DNA of 64,000 nt. Origin: Bacteroidaceae bacterium (GTDB taxonomy: Bacteria > Bacteroidota > Bacteroidia > Bacteroidales > Bacteroidaceae). The translations under genes and the position numbers were made by a program. The notes under the pieces are model-generated. The model worked only from the letters and a program-made list of their open reading frames with translations. It searched no databases and was not told where the DNA came from. How positions within the stretch are numbered: position 1 is the stretch's first letter; each line of letters opens with the position of its first letter. The stretch covers positions 1-64,000 of the forward strand of contig CAAHEN010000248.1 of assembly GCA_900772575.1 (NCBI GenBank), given 5' to 3'. This document shows positions 24,819 through 33,091 of this stretch, one piece after another.

Positions 24819-26492
24819 ATGAAAGAGTACGAAGATTTTATCGGCTTCATCGAGCAGAGCATCAAGACAAACTGGGACTTGGATGCCCTGACCGACTACA
24901 AAGGCAGCACCCTGCAATACAAGGACGTGGCACGCAAGATTGAGAAGCTCCACATCCTGTTTGAGAATGCCGGCGTCAGGCCTGGTGACAAAATAGCCCT
25001 TTGCGGACGCAACAGTGCCAACTGGGCTGTGGCGTTCCTAGCCTCACTGAGCTATGGTGCCGTGGCGGTACCCATTCTCCATGAGTTCAAACCCGAACAG
25101 GTGCACAGCATCGTCAATCACTCTGAGGCCCGTCTGCTTTTCGCCGGCGACATGGTGTGGCCGACACTTGACGCAGACGCAATGCCCGCACTGGAAGGCA
25201 TCATCAGCATTCCAGACTACTCGCTGCTCGTCAGCCGCACAACGCACCTGACTGAGGCACGCGAACGGCTCAATGAGTTCTTCGGGAAGAAATATCCCAA
25301 GTATTTCCGCAAAGAGCATGTCACCTACAAGCACACAACCTCTGGCGAGGATCTGGCGCTCATCAATTACACGTCGGGGACGACGAGCAACTCCAAGGGG
25401 GTATTGATTCCTTACCGGGCGCTCTGGTCTAACCTACTATTTGCGCAAGAGGTGCTCGGCAAGGATGTCCAACGTGGCGGCAAGGTCATTTCCATCTTGC
25501 CACTGGCCCACATGTATGGCATGGCTTTCGAGTTCATCTTCGAGTTCATGCAGGGCTGCCATGTCTACTACCTGACACGTGTCCCCTCTCCCAAGGTCAT
25601 ATTCATGGCTTTCGCGGATGTCAAACCCGATATTGTCATTGCCGTCCCCCTGGTCATTGAGAAGATCATCAAGAAATCCGTCCTGCCAAAGTTGCAGACA
25701 GTCAGTATGAAGTTGCTTCTGCGCCTGCCGGTAATCAATACCCGCATCCGTGAGAAGATACGGACGCAGCTGGTTGAAGCCTTCGGTGGCCGCTTCTACG
25801 AAATCATCATCGGCGGCGCTGCCTTCAACAGCGAGATCGAGCAGTTTCTGTACAAGATAGGATTCAACTTCACAGTAGGCTATGGCGCCACCGAGTGCGC
25901 GCCAATCATCAGCTACGTAGACTGGCATGAGTTTCGTCCGGGTTCCTGCGGCCGTCCTGCTCCCCGCATGGAAGTGCGCATAGACTCACCCGATCCGGAA
26001 AACATTCCAGGTGAGATACTGGCACGCGGCGCCAACGTGATGCTGGGCTATTACAAGAACCCAGAAGCCACAGCGGCAACGCTCGACAAAGACGGCTGGT
26101 ACCACACTGGCGATCTGGGCGTCATGGACAGCGATGACTACATCTATATCCGAGGACGCAGCAAGAACATGCTGCTGGGCGCCTCTGGCCAGAACATCTA
26201 CCCCGAAGAGATTGAGGACAAGCTCAACACACTGCCTTACGTCAGTGAAAGCATTGTCATCCAGCGCAATGAGCGCCTCTACGGACTTGTCCATCCCGAC
26301 TATGAAGAGGCGGAGAAGGCAGGCCTTGATGAGAACGCGCTGCGCGCCGCCATGGAGCAGAACCGGAAGGACCTGAACCTCATGGTGGCCAGTTATGAAC
26401 AGCTCGCAGGCATCAAGATTTTCCGTGATGAATTTGAGAAAACACCCAAACGCAGCATCAAGCGCTTCCTCTACGAGAACACGGACATCTAG
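24819..26492 (+). CDS. AMP-binding long-chain fatty acid-CoA ligase
   Basis: 557 aa, an ANL-superfamily enzyme that adenylates a carboxylate and transfers it to CoA. Motifs in order: LINYTSGTTSNSKGV (phosphate loop, ~185), LPLAHMYGMAFEF (~230), VGYGATECAPIIS (~355), GWYHTGDLG (~428) with the conserved Asp, YIRGRSKNMLL, and ENIYP-like NIYPEEIED. The C-terminal KTPKRSIKRFLY carries the Lys expected for the adenylation step. It resembles the FadD/AMP-forming synthetases of Bacteroidetes, but the exact chain length is not readable from sequence. The ATG at 24819 is set by homology and promoter position. Confidence 0.88.
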   Translation: MKEYEDFIGFIEQSIKTNWDLDALTDYKGSTLQYKDVARKIEKLHILFENAGVRPGDKIALCGRNSANWAVAFLASLSYGAVAVPILHEFKPEQVHSIVNHSEARLLFAGDMVWPTLDADAMPALEGIISIPDYSLLVSRTTHLTEARERLNEFFGKKYPKYFRKEHVTYKHTTSGEDLALINYTSGTTSNSKGVLIPYRALWSNLLFAQEVLGKDVQRGGKVISILPLAHMYGMAFEFIFEFMQGCHVYYLTRVPSPKVIFMAFADVKPDIVIAVPLVIEKIIKKSVLPKLQTVSMKLLLRLPVINTRIREKIRTQLVEAFGGRFYEIIIGGAAFNSEIEQFLYKIGFNFTVGYGATECAPIISYVDWHEFRPGSCGRPAPRMEVRIDSPDPENIPGEILARGANVMLGYYKNPEATAATLDKDGWYHTGDLGVMDSDDYIYIRGRSKNMLLGASGQNIYPEEIEDKLNTLPYVSESIVIQRNERLYGLVHPDYEEAEKAGLDENALRAAMEQNRKDLNLMVASYEQLAGIKIFRDEFEKTPKRSIKRFLYENTDI

Positions 26493-26630
26493 CAAACGCA
26501 CAAACAGCAGTGCCCACCCCGTACGACCGACCGGCTCACCCCACCGGTTGGACCTACCCACTAAAGGTTAATTTGCAACCACCGCCGCAATGCCGGACTG
26601 GGGCCACGGGGGATACTCAGAAAAAAGTGG

Positions 26631-26638
26631 TATATTTG
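26631..26638 (+). promoter_or_regulatory. -7 promoter box for map-tsaD-pncC
   Basis: TATATTTG fits TAnnTTTG, 28 nt before the map ATG. Confidence 0.6.
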
Positions 26639-26666
26639 CCGCCGAATTGTACAGATAACACGAACC

Positions 26667-27524
26667 ATGTTCAGAAGAAAAATAAGGAACTGGCACGTTC
26701 CACACGGACAGGCCCCAACGGAGTTCGATAAGCGCATTCTGGCCTGTCAAAACCGTGGCGACCTCGTCCCCACACGCCAACTTATAAAGACCCCGGAGCA
26801 GATAGAAGGCATACGCCGCTCAGGCGTTGTCAACACGGGAGTTCTGGATCTTGTAGAGCAAGAGATCCACGCCGGAATGAGTACCGAGGAGATAGACCGC
26901 TTGGTCTATGACTACACCGTGGGCCATGGCGCCATTCCAGCCCCACTCAACTACGAAGGCTTTCCGAAAAGCGTCTGCACGAGCATCAATGAGGTCGTCT
27001 GCCACGGCATTCCCTCTGAGAAGGAGATTCTCAAAGAAGGCGACATCATCAATGTCGACGTCTCCACCATACTCGATGGCTATTTCAGCGACGCCTCGCG
27101 CATGTTCATCATCGGCCAGACCACGCCCGAAAAGGAACGGCTGGTCAAGGTGACCAAAGAATGCCTCGACATCGGCGCAGAGGCCGCCAAGCCTTGGGGC
27201 TACGTGGGCGACATCGGCAAGGCCATTGAAAAACATGCGCACAGGAACGGCTACAGCGTGGTCAGAGACCTCTGTGGACATGGTGTCGGACTGGAGTTTC
27301 ACGAAGAACCGGAAGTGGATCATTTCAACACGCACCGTAAGGGAATGCTGCTCGTGCCTGGCATGGTCTTCACCATCGAACCCATGATCAACATGGGTGA
27401 CTGGCACGTGTTCATCGACGAGGCCGATGGGTGGACTGTCGTCACGGAGGACGAGCTGCCCTCTGCACAATGGGAACACACTTTTCTTATGACAGAGCAC
27501 GGACTTGAAGTGCTCACAGCATGA
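26667..27524 (+). CDS. map: Methionine aminopeptidase, type I, with N-terminal extension
   Basis: 285 aa; removes the initiator Met from new proteins. The catalytic domain begins near residue 40 (LIKTPEQIEGIRRSG). The pita-bread metal ligands are visible: INVDVSTI and SDASRMF (two Asp), GHGVGLEFHEEP (His), FTIEPMI (Glu) and QWEHTFLM (Glu), plus the substrate His in VVCHGIP. The ~38-residue basic N-terminal extension (RRKIRNWHVPHG...) is a feature of some Bacteroidetes MetAPs; it lacks the SEC-C zinc finger of other extended forms. Its TGA overlaps the tsaD ATG (ATGA), a coupling arrangement. Confidence 0.94.
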   Translation: MFRRKIRNWHVPHGQAPTEFDKRILACQNRGDLVPTRQLIKTPEQIEGIRRSGVVNTGVLDLVEQEIHAGMSTEEIDRLVYDYTVGHGAIPAPLNYEGFPKSVCTSINEVVCHGIPSEKEILKEGDIINVDVSTILDGYFSDASRMFIIGQTTPEKERLVKVTKECLDIGAEAAKPWGYVGDIGKAIEKHAHRNGYSVVRDLCGHGVGLEFHEEPEVDHFNTHRKGMLLVPGMVFTIEPMINMGDWHVFIDEADGWTVVTEDELPSAQWEHTFLMTEHGLEVLTA

Positions 27525-28591
27525 CCGCACAAGTGACACACATCTTTTCACTAGACACTGACCGCACGGCACCGCATGTCACCATTCTGGCCATCGAGTC
27601 CAGTTGTGACGACACCTCTGCCGCCGTCATGCGCGACGGCCTGCTTCTGAGCAACGTCACAGCCAGCCAAGCTGTACATGAAGCCTATGGCGGTGTCGTT
27701 CCGGAACTGGCCTCCCGCGCCCACCAACAGAATATTGTTCCAGTGGTAGACATGGCGCTGAAAAAGGCGGGTGTCGACCGCGAGGAACTCTCTGCCATCG
27801 CCGTGACGTTCGGCCCCGGACTGATGGGGTCCCTGCTTGTCGGCGTATCGTTTGCCAAAGGCCTGGCCATCTCGCTCGGCATCCCTCTCATTGCCGCCAA
27901 TCACCTACAGGGGCATGTTCTGGCCCACTTCATTCAGGAGCCCGGCGAAAAGCACAGTGTCCCCCCCTACCCTTTTCTCTGCCTGCTCGTCAGCGGCGGA
28001 AATTCACAGATCATCAAGGTCAACGCCTACAACAACTTTGAGGTTTTGGGCCAGACCATAGACGACGCAGCCGGTGAAGCCATCGACAAGTGTTCCAAGG
28101 TCATGGGCTTGGGCTACCCCGGCGGCCCCATCATCGACCGCTTGGCGCGACAAGGGAACCCCCGGGCCTACCAGTTCAGCAAACCTAACATTGGAGGGCT
28201 GGACTACAGTTTCAGTGGACTCAAGACTTCCTTTCTCTACTTCCTGCGTGACGCCATTGCCAAAGACCCCGATTTTATCGAGCATCACAAAGCCGACCTC
28301 GCCGCCTCGTTGGAGAAGACCGTCGTCGATATTCTCATGAAAAAACTGGAGAAAGCCGTCAAGCAGACCGGTATCAGGCACGTGGCCCTCTCAGGCGGCG
28401 TCTCCGCCAACACCGGTTTGCGCAATGCCTTCAAGGCCAAGCAAGAGCGTGGAGAGTGGGCCATCTATATCCCCAAATTCGGCTATACGACTGACAACGC
28501 GGCAATGATTGCCATCACGGCACACTACAAATACATCGACGGAGAGTTCTGTCCGCTGGAAGCTCCGGCCTTCGCCCGCAATGACATATAG
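27521..28591 (+). CDS. tsaD: tRNA N6-threonylcarbamoyladenosine transferase TsaD
   Basis: 356 aa, about 15 longer than usual because of an N-terminal extension before TILAIESSCDDTSAA. TsaD moves the threonylcarbamoyl group to A37 of ANN-reading tRNAs, with TsaB and TsaE. Metal-binding HLQGH (~128) sits in ANHLQGHVLAHF. Nucleotide-binding segments are LVSGGNSQI, GEAIDKCSKVMGLGYPGGPIID and ALSGGVSANTGLR. It overlaps map by 4 nt; both act on translation products or tRNA, a common pairing in Bacteroidales. pncC follows 75 nt later. Confidence 0.95.
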   Translation: MTAQVTHIFSLDTDRTAPHVTILAIESSCDDTSAAVMRDGLLLSNVTASQAVHEAYGGVVPELASRAHQQNIVPVVDMALKKAGVDREELSAIAVTFGPGLMGSLLVGVSFAKGLAISLGIPLIAANHLQGHVLAHFIQEPGEKHSVPPYPFLCLLVSGGNSQIIKVNAYNNFEVLGQTIDDAAGEAIDKCSKVMGLGYPGGPIIDRLARQGNPRAYQFSKPNIGGLDYSFSGLKTSFLYFLRDAIAKDPDFIEHHKADLAASLEKTVVDILMKKLEKAVKQTGIRHVALSGGVSANTGLRNAFKAKQERGEWAIYIPKFGYTTDNAAMIAITAHYKYIDGEFCPLEAPAFARNDI

Positions 28592-28666
28592 CCCACACCA
28601 GCCGCACCTACAACGACAACATAAAACGCCTACACACAAAGGCACAACAGCTAAACATACACACAT

Positions 28667-29194
28667 ATGGAATTAGATCTCAAACTCGTCAGCAAGGAAA
28701 TCAATGAAATCATGTGGCGCAACCACAAGACGCTATCTACAGCCGAGAGCTGCACGGCCGGACGCATCGCCAGCGTTATCACAGCTGTGCCCGGCAGTTC
28801 CAATTACTACAAGGGTGGACTCGTCTGCTACGCCGACGAGATCAAGGCGGAACTGCTCAAGGTGGACGCCGCCATCATCGAAGAGAAGACTGCGGTCTGC
28901 GAAGAAGTCGTACGCCAGATGGTCATCGGCGTCAATGAGATGTTCCATACTGATTACGCCGTAGCCATCAGTGGATTCGCCGGCCCTGGCGGCCCTGACG
29001 GTGGCAAGAGCGGCGTCATCGTAGGAACCATCTGGATTGCCGTCGGCAATGCCGAGAAGATTGAGACGAAGATGCTCGTTGAGGACAACGGCCGCGACAA
29101 GAACCTCGCCTCAGCCACGAAGACGGCCATGTACATGCTCCGTGACTACCTCAAGGCCAACTGCGACGAGGGCACCGACGCCGCCGAACAATAG
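28667..29194 (+). CDS. pncC: CinA-family nicotinamide-nucleotide amidase
   Basis: 175 aa, the stand-alone CinA C-terminal domain. Members deamidate nicotinamide mononucleotide to nicotinate mononucleotide, recycling pyridine nucleotides. Signatures are LSTAESCTAGRIASVIT (reactive Ser in SCTAG), PGSSNYYKGGLVCYADEIKAELL, and AISGFAGPGGPDGGKSGVIVGTIWIA. The MocF-like N-terminal domain of full-length CinA is absent, as in E. coli PncC. It is the third gene of map-tsaD-pncC. A Gln-dependent NAD synthetase elsewhere in the window (46147-48102) acts downstream of its product. Confidence 0.9.
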   Translation: MELDLKLVSKEINEIMWRNHKTLSTAESCTAGRIASVITAVPGSSNYYKGGLVCYADEIKAELLKVDAAIIEEKTAVCEEVVRQMVIGVNEMFHTDYAVAISGFAGPGGPDGGKSGVIVGTIWIAVGNAEKIETKMLVEDNGRDKNLASATKTAMYMLRDYLKANCDEGTDAAEQ

Positions 29195-29378
29195 CCTGCA
29201 CAGAAACACAGGAGCAGACACACGGCAACGCATCAGCTATACCGCCGTGCTCCTGTCAAACCATTCACCAGCGGGAAGAAGTGATCACCACCTTCTTTCC
29301 GCTTTCTTTTCGAACCACTCGCCGCAAGCCATAGAAATTTCAGCTTTAACACAGCTTGCTTTCTACGTCGAAAAGCAT

Positions 29379-29386
29379 TATATTTG
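29379..29386 (+). promoter_or_regulatory. -7 promoter box directly ahead of a terminator
   Basis: TATATTTG fits TAnnTTTG. The predicted start is only ~8-10 nt before the hairpin at 29399, so any transcript would be about 35 nt unless the terminator is bypassed. Confidence 0.5.
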
Positions 29387-29398
29387 TAGGAGAGGAAA

Positions 29399-29426
29399 GG
29401 GCTATCCATGCGGATGGCCCTTTTTT
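29399..29426 (+). terminator. Rho-independent terminator or attenuator hairpin
   Basis: GGGCTATCC (29399-29407), loop ATGC, GGATGGCCC (29412-29420): 9 pairs with one G-T, then six T (29421-29426). It is about 205 nt after the pncC stop, so it may terminate map-tsaD-pncC, but it sits just inside the promoter at 29379-29386. Confidence 0.75.
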
Positions 29427-29882
29427 CGTACCCCGTGACCGTCTATATTGCCTGCATATGGCGAAATTCGGCCCGTTTTTTCGAGAAACGAGCCCTAGCC
29501 CCGGAAAAATTTGCTCCGGGCTAATTCAAATTTTGCCTAGGGAAGTTTCGCCGAGGCACTATTTTAACATGCGAAACGTGCGTGAAGGTTAAAAAGGTTA
29601 ATATGCTTTTTGGGCAAGTGGGGCAAAAAGGTGAAGCGACAATGGCCTGAGCATTATATTTATAGCCGACTTGCGGTAAGACAGCCTGCCTCACTATAGT
29701 TTTCACAGCACGAAAGCTATGATGTTCGGAAGCAGCCGCCTTGGGAATGACGATCCGTGAAAGCAAGCCCTCAGCAAACCGCCTTTTCCCCACTACGGCC
29801 GCTCTAGGACTCTTTCCGGAAATAAAAAATTACGCATTAACATTTTTTACCCCCCCCATTTTGCCGATAAACATTTGCTATA

Positions 29883-29890
29883 TATTTTTG
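29883..29890 (+). promoter_or_regulatory. -7 promoter box for the 870-aa secreted protein
   Basis: TATTTTTG fits TAnnTTTG; the predicted leader to the ATG at 30038 is about 140 nt. Confidence 0.5.
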
Positions 29891-30037
29891 TGGCAGATAA
29901 CGAACGACTTATATCATCGCGGCTGGTGTCCTGTAGCCGTTTGTGGACGCCACAATTCAAATCAGAGATGCTTTTCTGAAAACTGCCGAAACTGCCGCTA
30001 ACAGCATCCTCACATTAACCACATTAACATTACCACA

Positions 30038-32650
30038 ATGAGAAAGTACTACTACTATCTTCTGACCGCAATTCTGGCCCTAGCCGGGGCAACTGGGGCC
30101 TCGGGGCATACCAATTCGGCCCCACATTCTGACAGTTCACAGCTGGCTGTTGCGAACAATGCAAATGACGACATTTCCAACCTTCCCTTCGTCCCGACGA
30201 CCATCATCGATGGAAAATTCGCTGCTGGTACGACTTTCTACAAGATGCGTATTGGAACTACTCGCGGCGGTACCATCTATTACGCAGGAGACGACTTACA
30301 GTCCGTATATATAGACAAAGAGGACAGCACCACTGCCAACAATTTATGGGCCTTCACCGGTAACCTTACAGATGGTTTCGAAATCTATAATGTGACCACA
30401 GGCACAGCAAGAAAACTTTATATCGAGAGTTTTGCCAGTGGAAGTCCAGCCAAGCTAGGGACACCTGAAGAAATAGCGGCTCTTTCCACAAACGCAACCA
30501 GTAAATTTGGTCTGCAACCATCCTCATCTTATGGTGGTTTTATCCTTTTCCATCCCTCTGCCCCCAATGCCTGCCTTAACGTCTATAATAATAATAATAT
30601 ACTCGCCGTATGGAACCACACTGCGAGCCCTAGTGATGCAAACTCCAATATTACTTTTGTAGATTTCAAGGAAACAATACCTGACGATGAAGGAGCTGTT
30701 TTTTACAAGCTGACATTTGAGGGTTCTGTCATCTCAACAAAGCTACTTTATGTTCCAGAAGGATCTGCATATCCTAAACCGTTTGCCAATGGTACCTACT
30801 ACACCATTAAGGGGTACAAACCCAATACGGAGATCAAGAAGGCTGGCATAGACACTGTTAACCTAGAACTGGTGCTCAATGACGGCATAGAGTTGCCCTT
30901 CGCCATTTCGTCATCGATAGACGAACCGGTATGGACGGCCATGCAGGTACAGACGCAAGACCGAGAGAACGGCCCAGTCTGGCTGGCAACATCCAGCGCC
31001 AACTCCACCGTCAACTTGCAATACAAGAATTGGGTGGCTGACCCCAAATCGTTCTATGCGGACTATAAAGATCTACCAGACAATATAAAATGGTGTGTCA
31101 CAGGCGACCCTTACTATGGATTCCGCTTCTACAACAGACTAAAACGGCAGTACCTCGCCAAGCCCACACAGGCCAACGTCTTAGATGTCGCCCTAGATCC
31201 ATCGGAGACAACTGTAACAACGCTGGAGCTCTATTATAATCCAGTATCTATCGCCGGCAGTAAATGGTGCCTGCGATTCAAGGGTACAGACCTGTTTCTG
31301 ACCAATCTGGACGGCGCTTATGCCACGCTAAAAATTGACCAAGGAGAAGACAACAACAAGAACAACGACTGCTCAGCAATTGGTTTCATTGCCGAAAAGA
31401 ATATACCTGTGCTAGAAGCCAAGAATGTGCCAGATATTTCCCCCTATCCTTATTATGGTGATAATAATAGGGTAGGCTGGTTTGACTTTCCCCTTGCCAG
31501 AAAAGACAAGACGGAAAAAGGTGAAGCCCTCTATGACCGCTATCATCTAGGCATCGAGAAGGGAACCTTCTACCGCATCTATTATAAAGGACGTTACGAG
31601 ACCGCCATTCCTTCATACAGGTATCTTGGTAGTGACTATAACATTTCAAATGCTCTAGGATATATCAAAGCTGAACGTCTCCGCCTTGCACGTGAACAAG
31701 AAAGTGAAGGGAGTGCGCTTTCTAAACTCTGGACCATCGGAATAAATGAGACTACAGGGAAATACATTATCCGCAATGCAAACACCGGAAGTGCCATCGG
31801 AAAATGGATGGATAACAACAGCGACATGAACCTACTGCCGTCAAACGACAACGAGCTACCAGAGGCCGGTTCCTTTGATTTCAAGCTTGGAACGGACCAA
31901 GATGCTAATTCTTCCTATTATTCTACTTCTTGGCTTATCAGCGAACAAGGCCACATTCTCAATGCCTATCTCGACAATCAGACGCGTTTTGTCCGCACCA
32001 ATGATGACCCAACAGACAAAAAGTCCAATTGGTTCATCGAACGTGTGACGTCCGTGCCGCTGACCATCTACGGGGACACACAGTGGGCATCGGTGACCTA
32101 TCCGTTCGGAGCGCGGCTGCCGGCAGAGCTCACAGCATATATTGTCACCGCAGCCGACGCCGGCAGCAAGAGCGTCAGCCTGTCGCCCATCGGGCAAGAC
32201 ATTCCCGCAAAGACACCGGTCTTCGTGACGCTCACCAATGGCAGCATATGGTCAGATCAAAGCTATGTCGTCAACATCGACAACAGCATTGCACCGCTCG
32301 AACGCACGAACCTCCTGAAAGGCACCACCGCCGCACGCACAGGCTTCGATCCATCGACGCTCTATGTCCTCACCTCTACCGGTAATGGCGGCGCGATGCT
32401 CAAACTCAACGGTGACGTGGCGACCGTTCCGGCCAACAAGGCGTATCTCCCCCTCAGTGCCGTCGCTGGCGGAACGGCCAACACACAGGCCCTCCGTATC
32501 AGCGTCGGTGACGCAACGGGCATCGGCCATGCGACCGTCGGCAACCGACAGGATGACAACATCTACTACGACCTCGATGGCCGTCGCGTTCTCTATCCCG
32601 CACAGGGCGTCTACGTCAAGGCTAACGGACAGAAGGTCTACATCAAGTAA
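30038..32650 (+). CDS. Large secreted protein with Prevotella-type C-terminal tail, unknown function (870 aa)
   Basis: Signal peptide MRKYYYYLLTAILALAGATGASG. The body has repeated modules of the form FYKM/FYKL...GxxYY with later ...LWAFTG, FYRIYYKGRYETAIPSYRYLG and LWTIGINETTGKYIIRNANTG, a pattern like ricin-B/lectin-type or DUF-type repeats of Bacteroidetes surface proteins; I cannot name the family. From ~670 a domain with PLTIYGDTQWASVTYPFGARLP and the phrase IPAKTPVFVTL appears, also common in Prevotella exported proteins and reminiscent of VPAGVPLLIKS in the 775-2205 protein. The tail YYDLDGRRVLYPAQGVYVKANG ends KVYIK. The body is AT-richer than its neighbours while the last ~200 codons are GC-rich, so the two halves may have different histories. 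An MKKKY peptide gene follows after 28 nt. Confidence 0.8.
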   Translation: MRKYYYYLLTAILALAGATGASGHTNSAPHSDSSQLAVANNANDDISNLPFVPTTIIDGKFAAGTTFYKMRIGTTRGGTIYYAGDDLQSVYIDKEDSTTANNLWAFTGNLTDGFEIYNVTTGTARKLYIESFASGSPAKLGTPEEIAALSTNATSKFGLQPSSSYGGFILFHPSAPNACLNVYNNNNILAVWNHTASPSDANSNITFVDFKETIPDDEGAVFYKLTFEGSVISTKLLYVPEGSAYPKPFANGTYYTIKGYKPNTEIKKAGIDTVNLELVLNDGIELPFAISSSIDEPVWTAMQVQTQDRENGPVWLATSSANSTVNLQYKNWVADPKSFYADYKDLPDNIKWCVTGDPYYGFRFYNRLKRQYLAKPTQANVLDVALDPSETTVTTLELYYNPVSIAGSKWCLRFKGTDLFLTNLDGAYATLKIDQGEDNNKNNDCSAIGFIAEKNIPVLEAKNVPDISPYPYYGDNNRVGWFDFPLARKDKTEKGEALYDRYHLGIEKGTFYRIYYKGRYETAIPSYRYLGSDYNISNALGYIKAERLRLAREQESEGSALSKLWTIGINETTGKYIIRNANTGSAIGKWMDNNSDMNLLPSNDNELPEAGSFDFKLGTDQDANSSYYSTSWLISEQGHILNAYLDNQTRFVRTNDDPTDKKSNWFIERVTSVPLTIYGDTQWASVTYPFGARLPAELTAYIVTAADAGSKSVSLSPIGQDIPAKTPVFVTLTNGSIWSDQSYVVNIDNSIAPLERTNLLKGTTAARTGFDPSTLYVLTSTGNGGAMLKLNGDVATVPANKAYLPLSAVAGGTANTQALRISVGDATGIGHATVGNRQDDNIYYDLDGRRVLYPAQGVYVKANGQKVYIK

Positions 32651-32678
32651 GTCAGCACCTAAACACTTGCACATCATC

Positions 32679-32861
32679 ATGAAAAAGAAATATATGACTC
32701 CCGAAAGCGAGGCCATCAGCCTCCACATGGAAAGTGCCATTCTGGCAGACAGCAGAAACATTGGCATCGGCGACGGCTCCATCGAGGACAAGACGGAAAT
32801 CCGCTCCAGCCGCCACGGCTGGAGCAGCGCCGACTGGACAGCCGCCGACGGGGAAGAATAG
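32679..32861 (+). CDS. Small MKKKY-type peptide, 60 aa, paired with upstream secreted protein
   Basis: The ATG at 32679 gives MKKKYMTPESEAISLHMES, then AILADS, ending RHGWSSADW and an acidic tail. It shares the N-terminal MKKKYxTPxSExIxL block, LADS and the C-terminal RxGWxSxxW with the 62-aa peptide at 562-750, 30 kb away; the middle ~20 residues differ. No signal peptide or membrane segment. In both loci the peptide directly follows a secreted protein with the same type of C-terminal tail, and here a terminator follows 38 nt after the stop, making a self-contained two-gene unit. A longer in-frame start inside the upstream gene is unlikely. Function unknown. Confidence 0.75.
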   Translation: MKKKYMTPESEAISLHMESAILADSRNIGIGDGSIEDKTEIRSSRHGWSSADWTAADGEE

Positions 32862-32898
32862 GATTGTCCCGCACAGAACTTAAGCCCATGGGACATGA

Positions 32899-32928
32899 GG
32901 GGAGGCGTCACTTCAACAGCGCCTCCCC
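32899..32928 (+). terminator. Terminator of the secreted protein/peptide unit
   Basis: GGGGAGGCG (32899-32907) pairs perfectly with CGCCTCCCC (32920-32928), loop 12 nt, followed by TTCTTTATT. Confidence 0.75.
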
Positions 32929-33047
32929 TTCTTTATTGTCGCGCAAAGATCTGCGACGCCCAAGGAGAGTGCACAATCCTGCCACAAATTCGTCCTCACC
33001 AGCCGCAACCCATCGGCCTAAATTTTGTTCGTTCCAAAATAAAGCAG

Positions 33048-33055
33048 TAATTTTG
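33048..33055 (+). promoter_or_regulatory. -7 promoter box for PPi-phosphofructokinase
   Basis: TAATTTTG fits TAnnTTTG, 36 nt before the ATG at 33092. Confidence 0.6.
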
Positions 33056-33091
33056 CTCGCGGAAATCTCACACTATTTCAGATAATCAGTT

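Larger units (their letters stand above)
29195..30037. other. 843-bp intergenic region with promoters, a terminator and several hairpins
   Basis: No convincing gene. Contents, in order: a promoter box (29379-29386) followed at once by a terminator hairpin (29399-29426); three inverted repeats, namely CGTTT/AAACG (29474-29490), TAGCC(C)CGGA with TCCGGGCTA (29496-29523) and GTTTCGC with GCGAAAC (29545-29577); a GGTTAA-rich patch (29586-29602); and the promoter of the secreted protein (29883-29890) with a ~140-nt leader. The composition changes from the GC-rich upstream operon to AT-rich, which suggests insertion or relaxed selection. Confidence 0.5.

Noticed and set aside
30570..30605. ATAATAATAATAAT run inside the 870-aa gene as a possible slippage site or phase-variation repeat
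   Set aside because: It encodes Asn residues in frame (YNNNN), contains only about four repeats and is trinucleotide, so slippage would not shift the frame.
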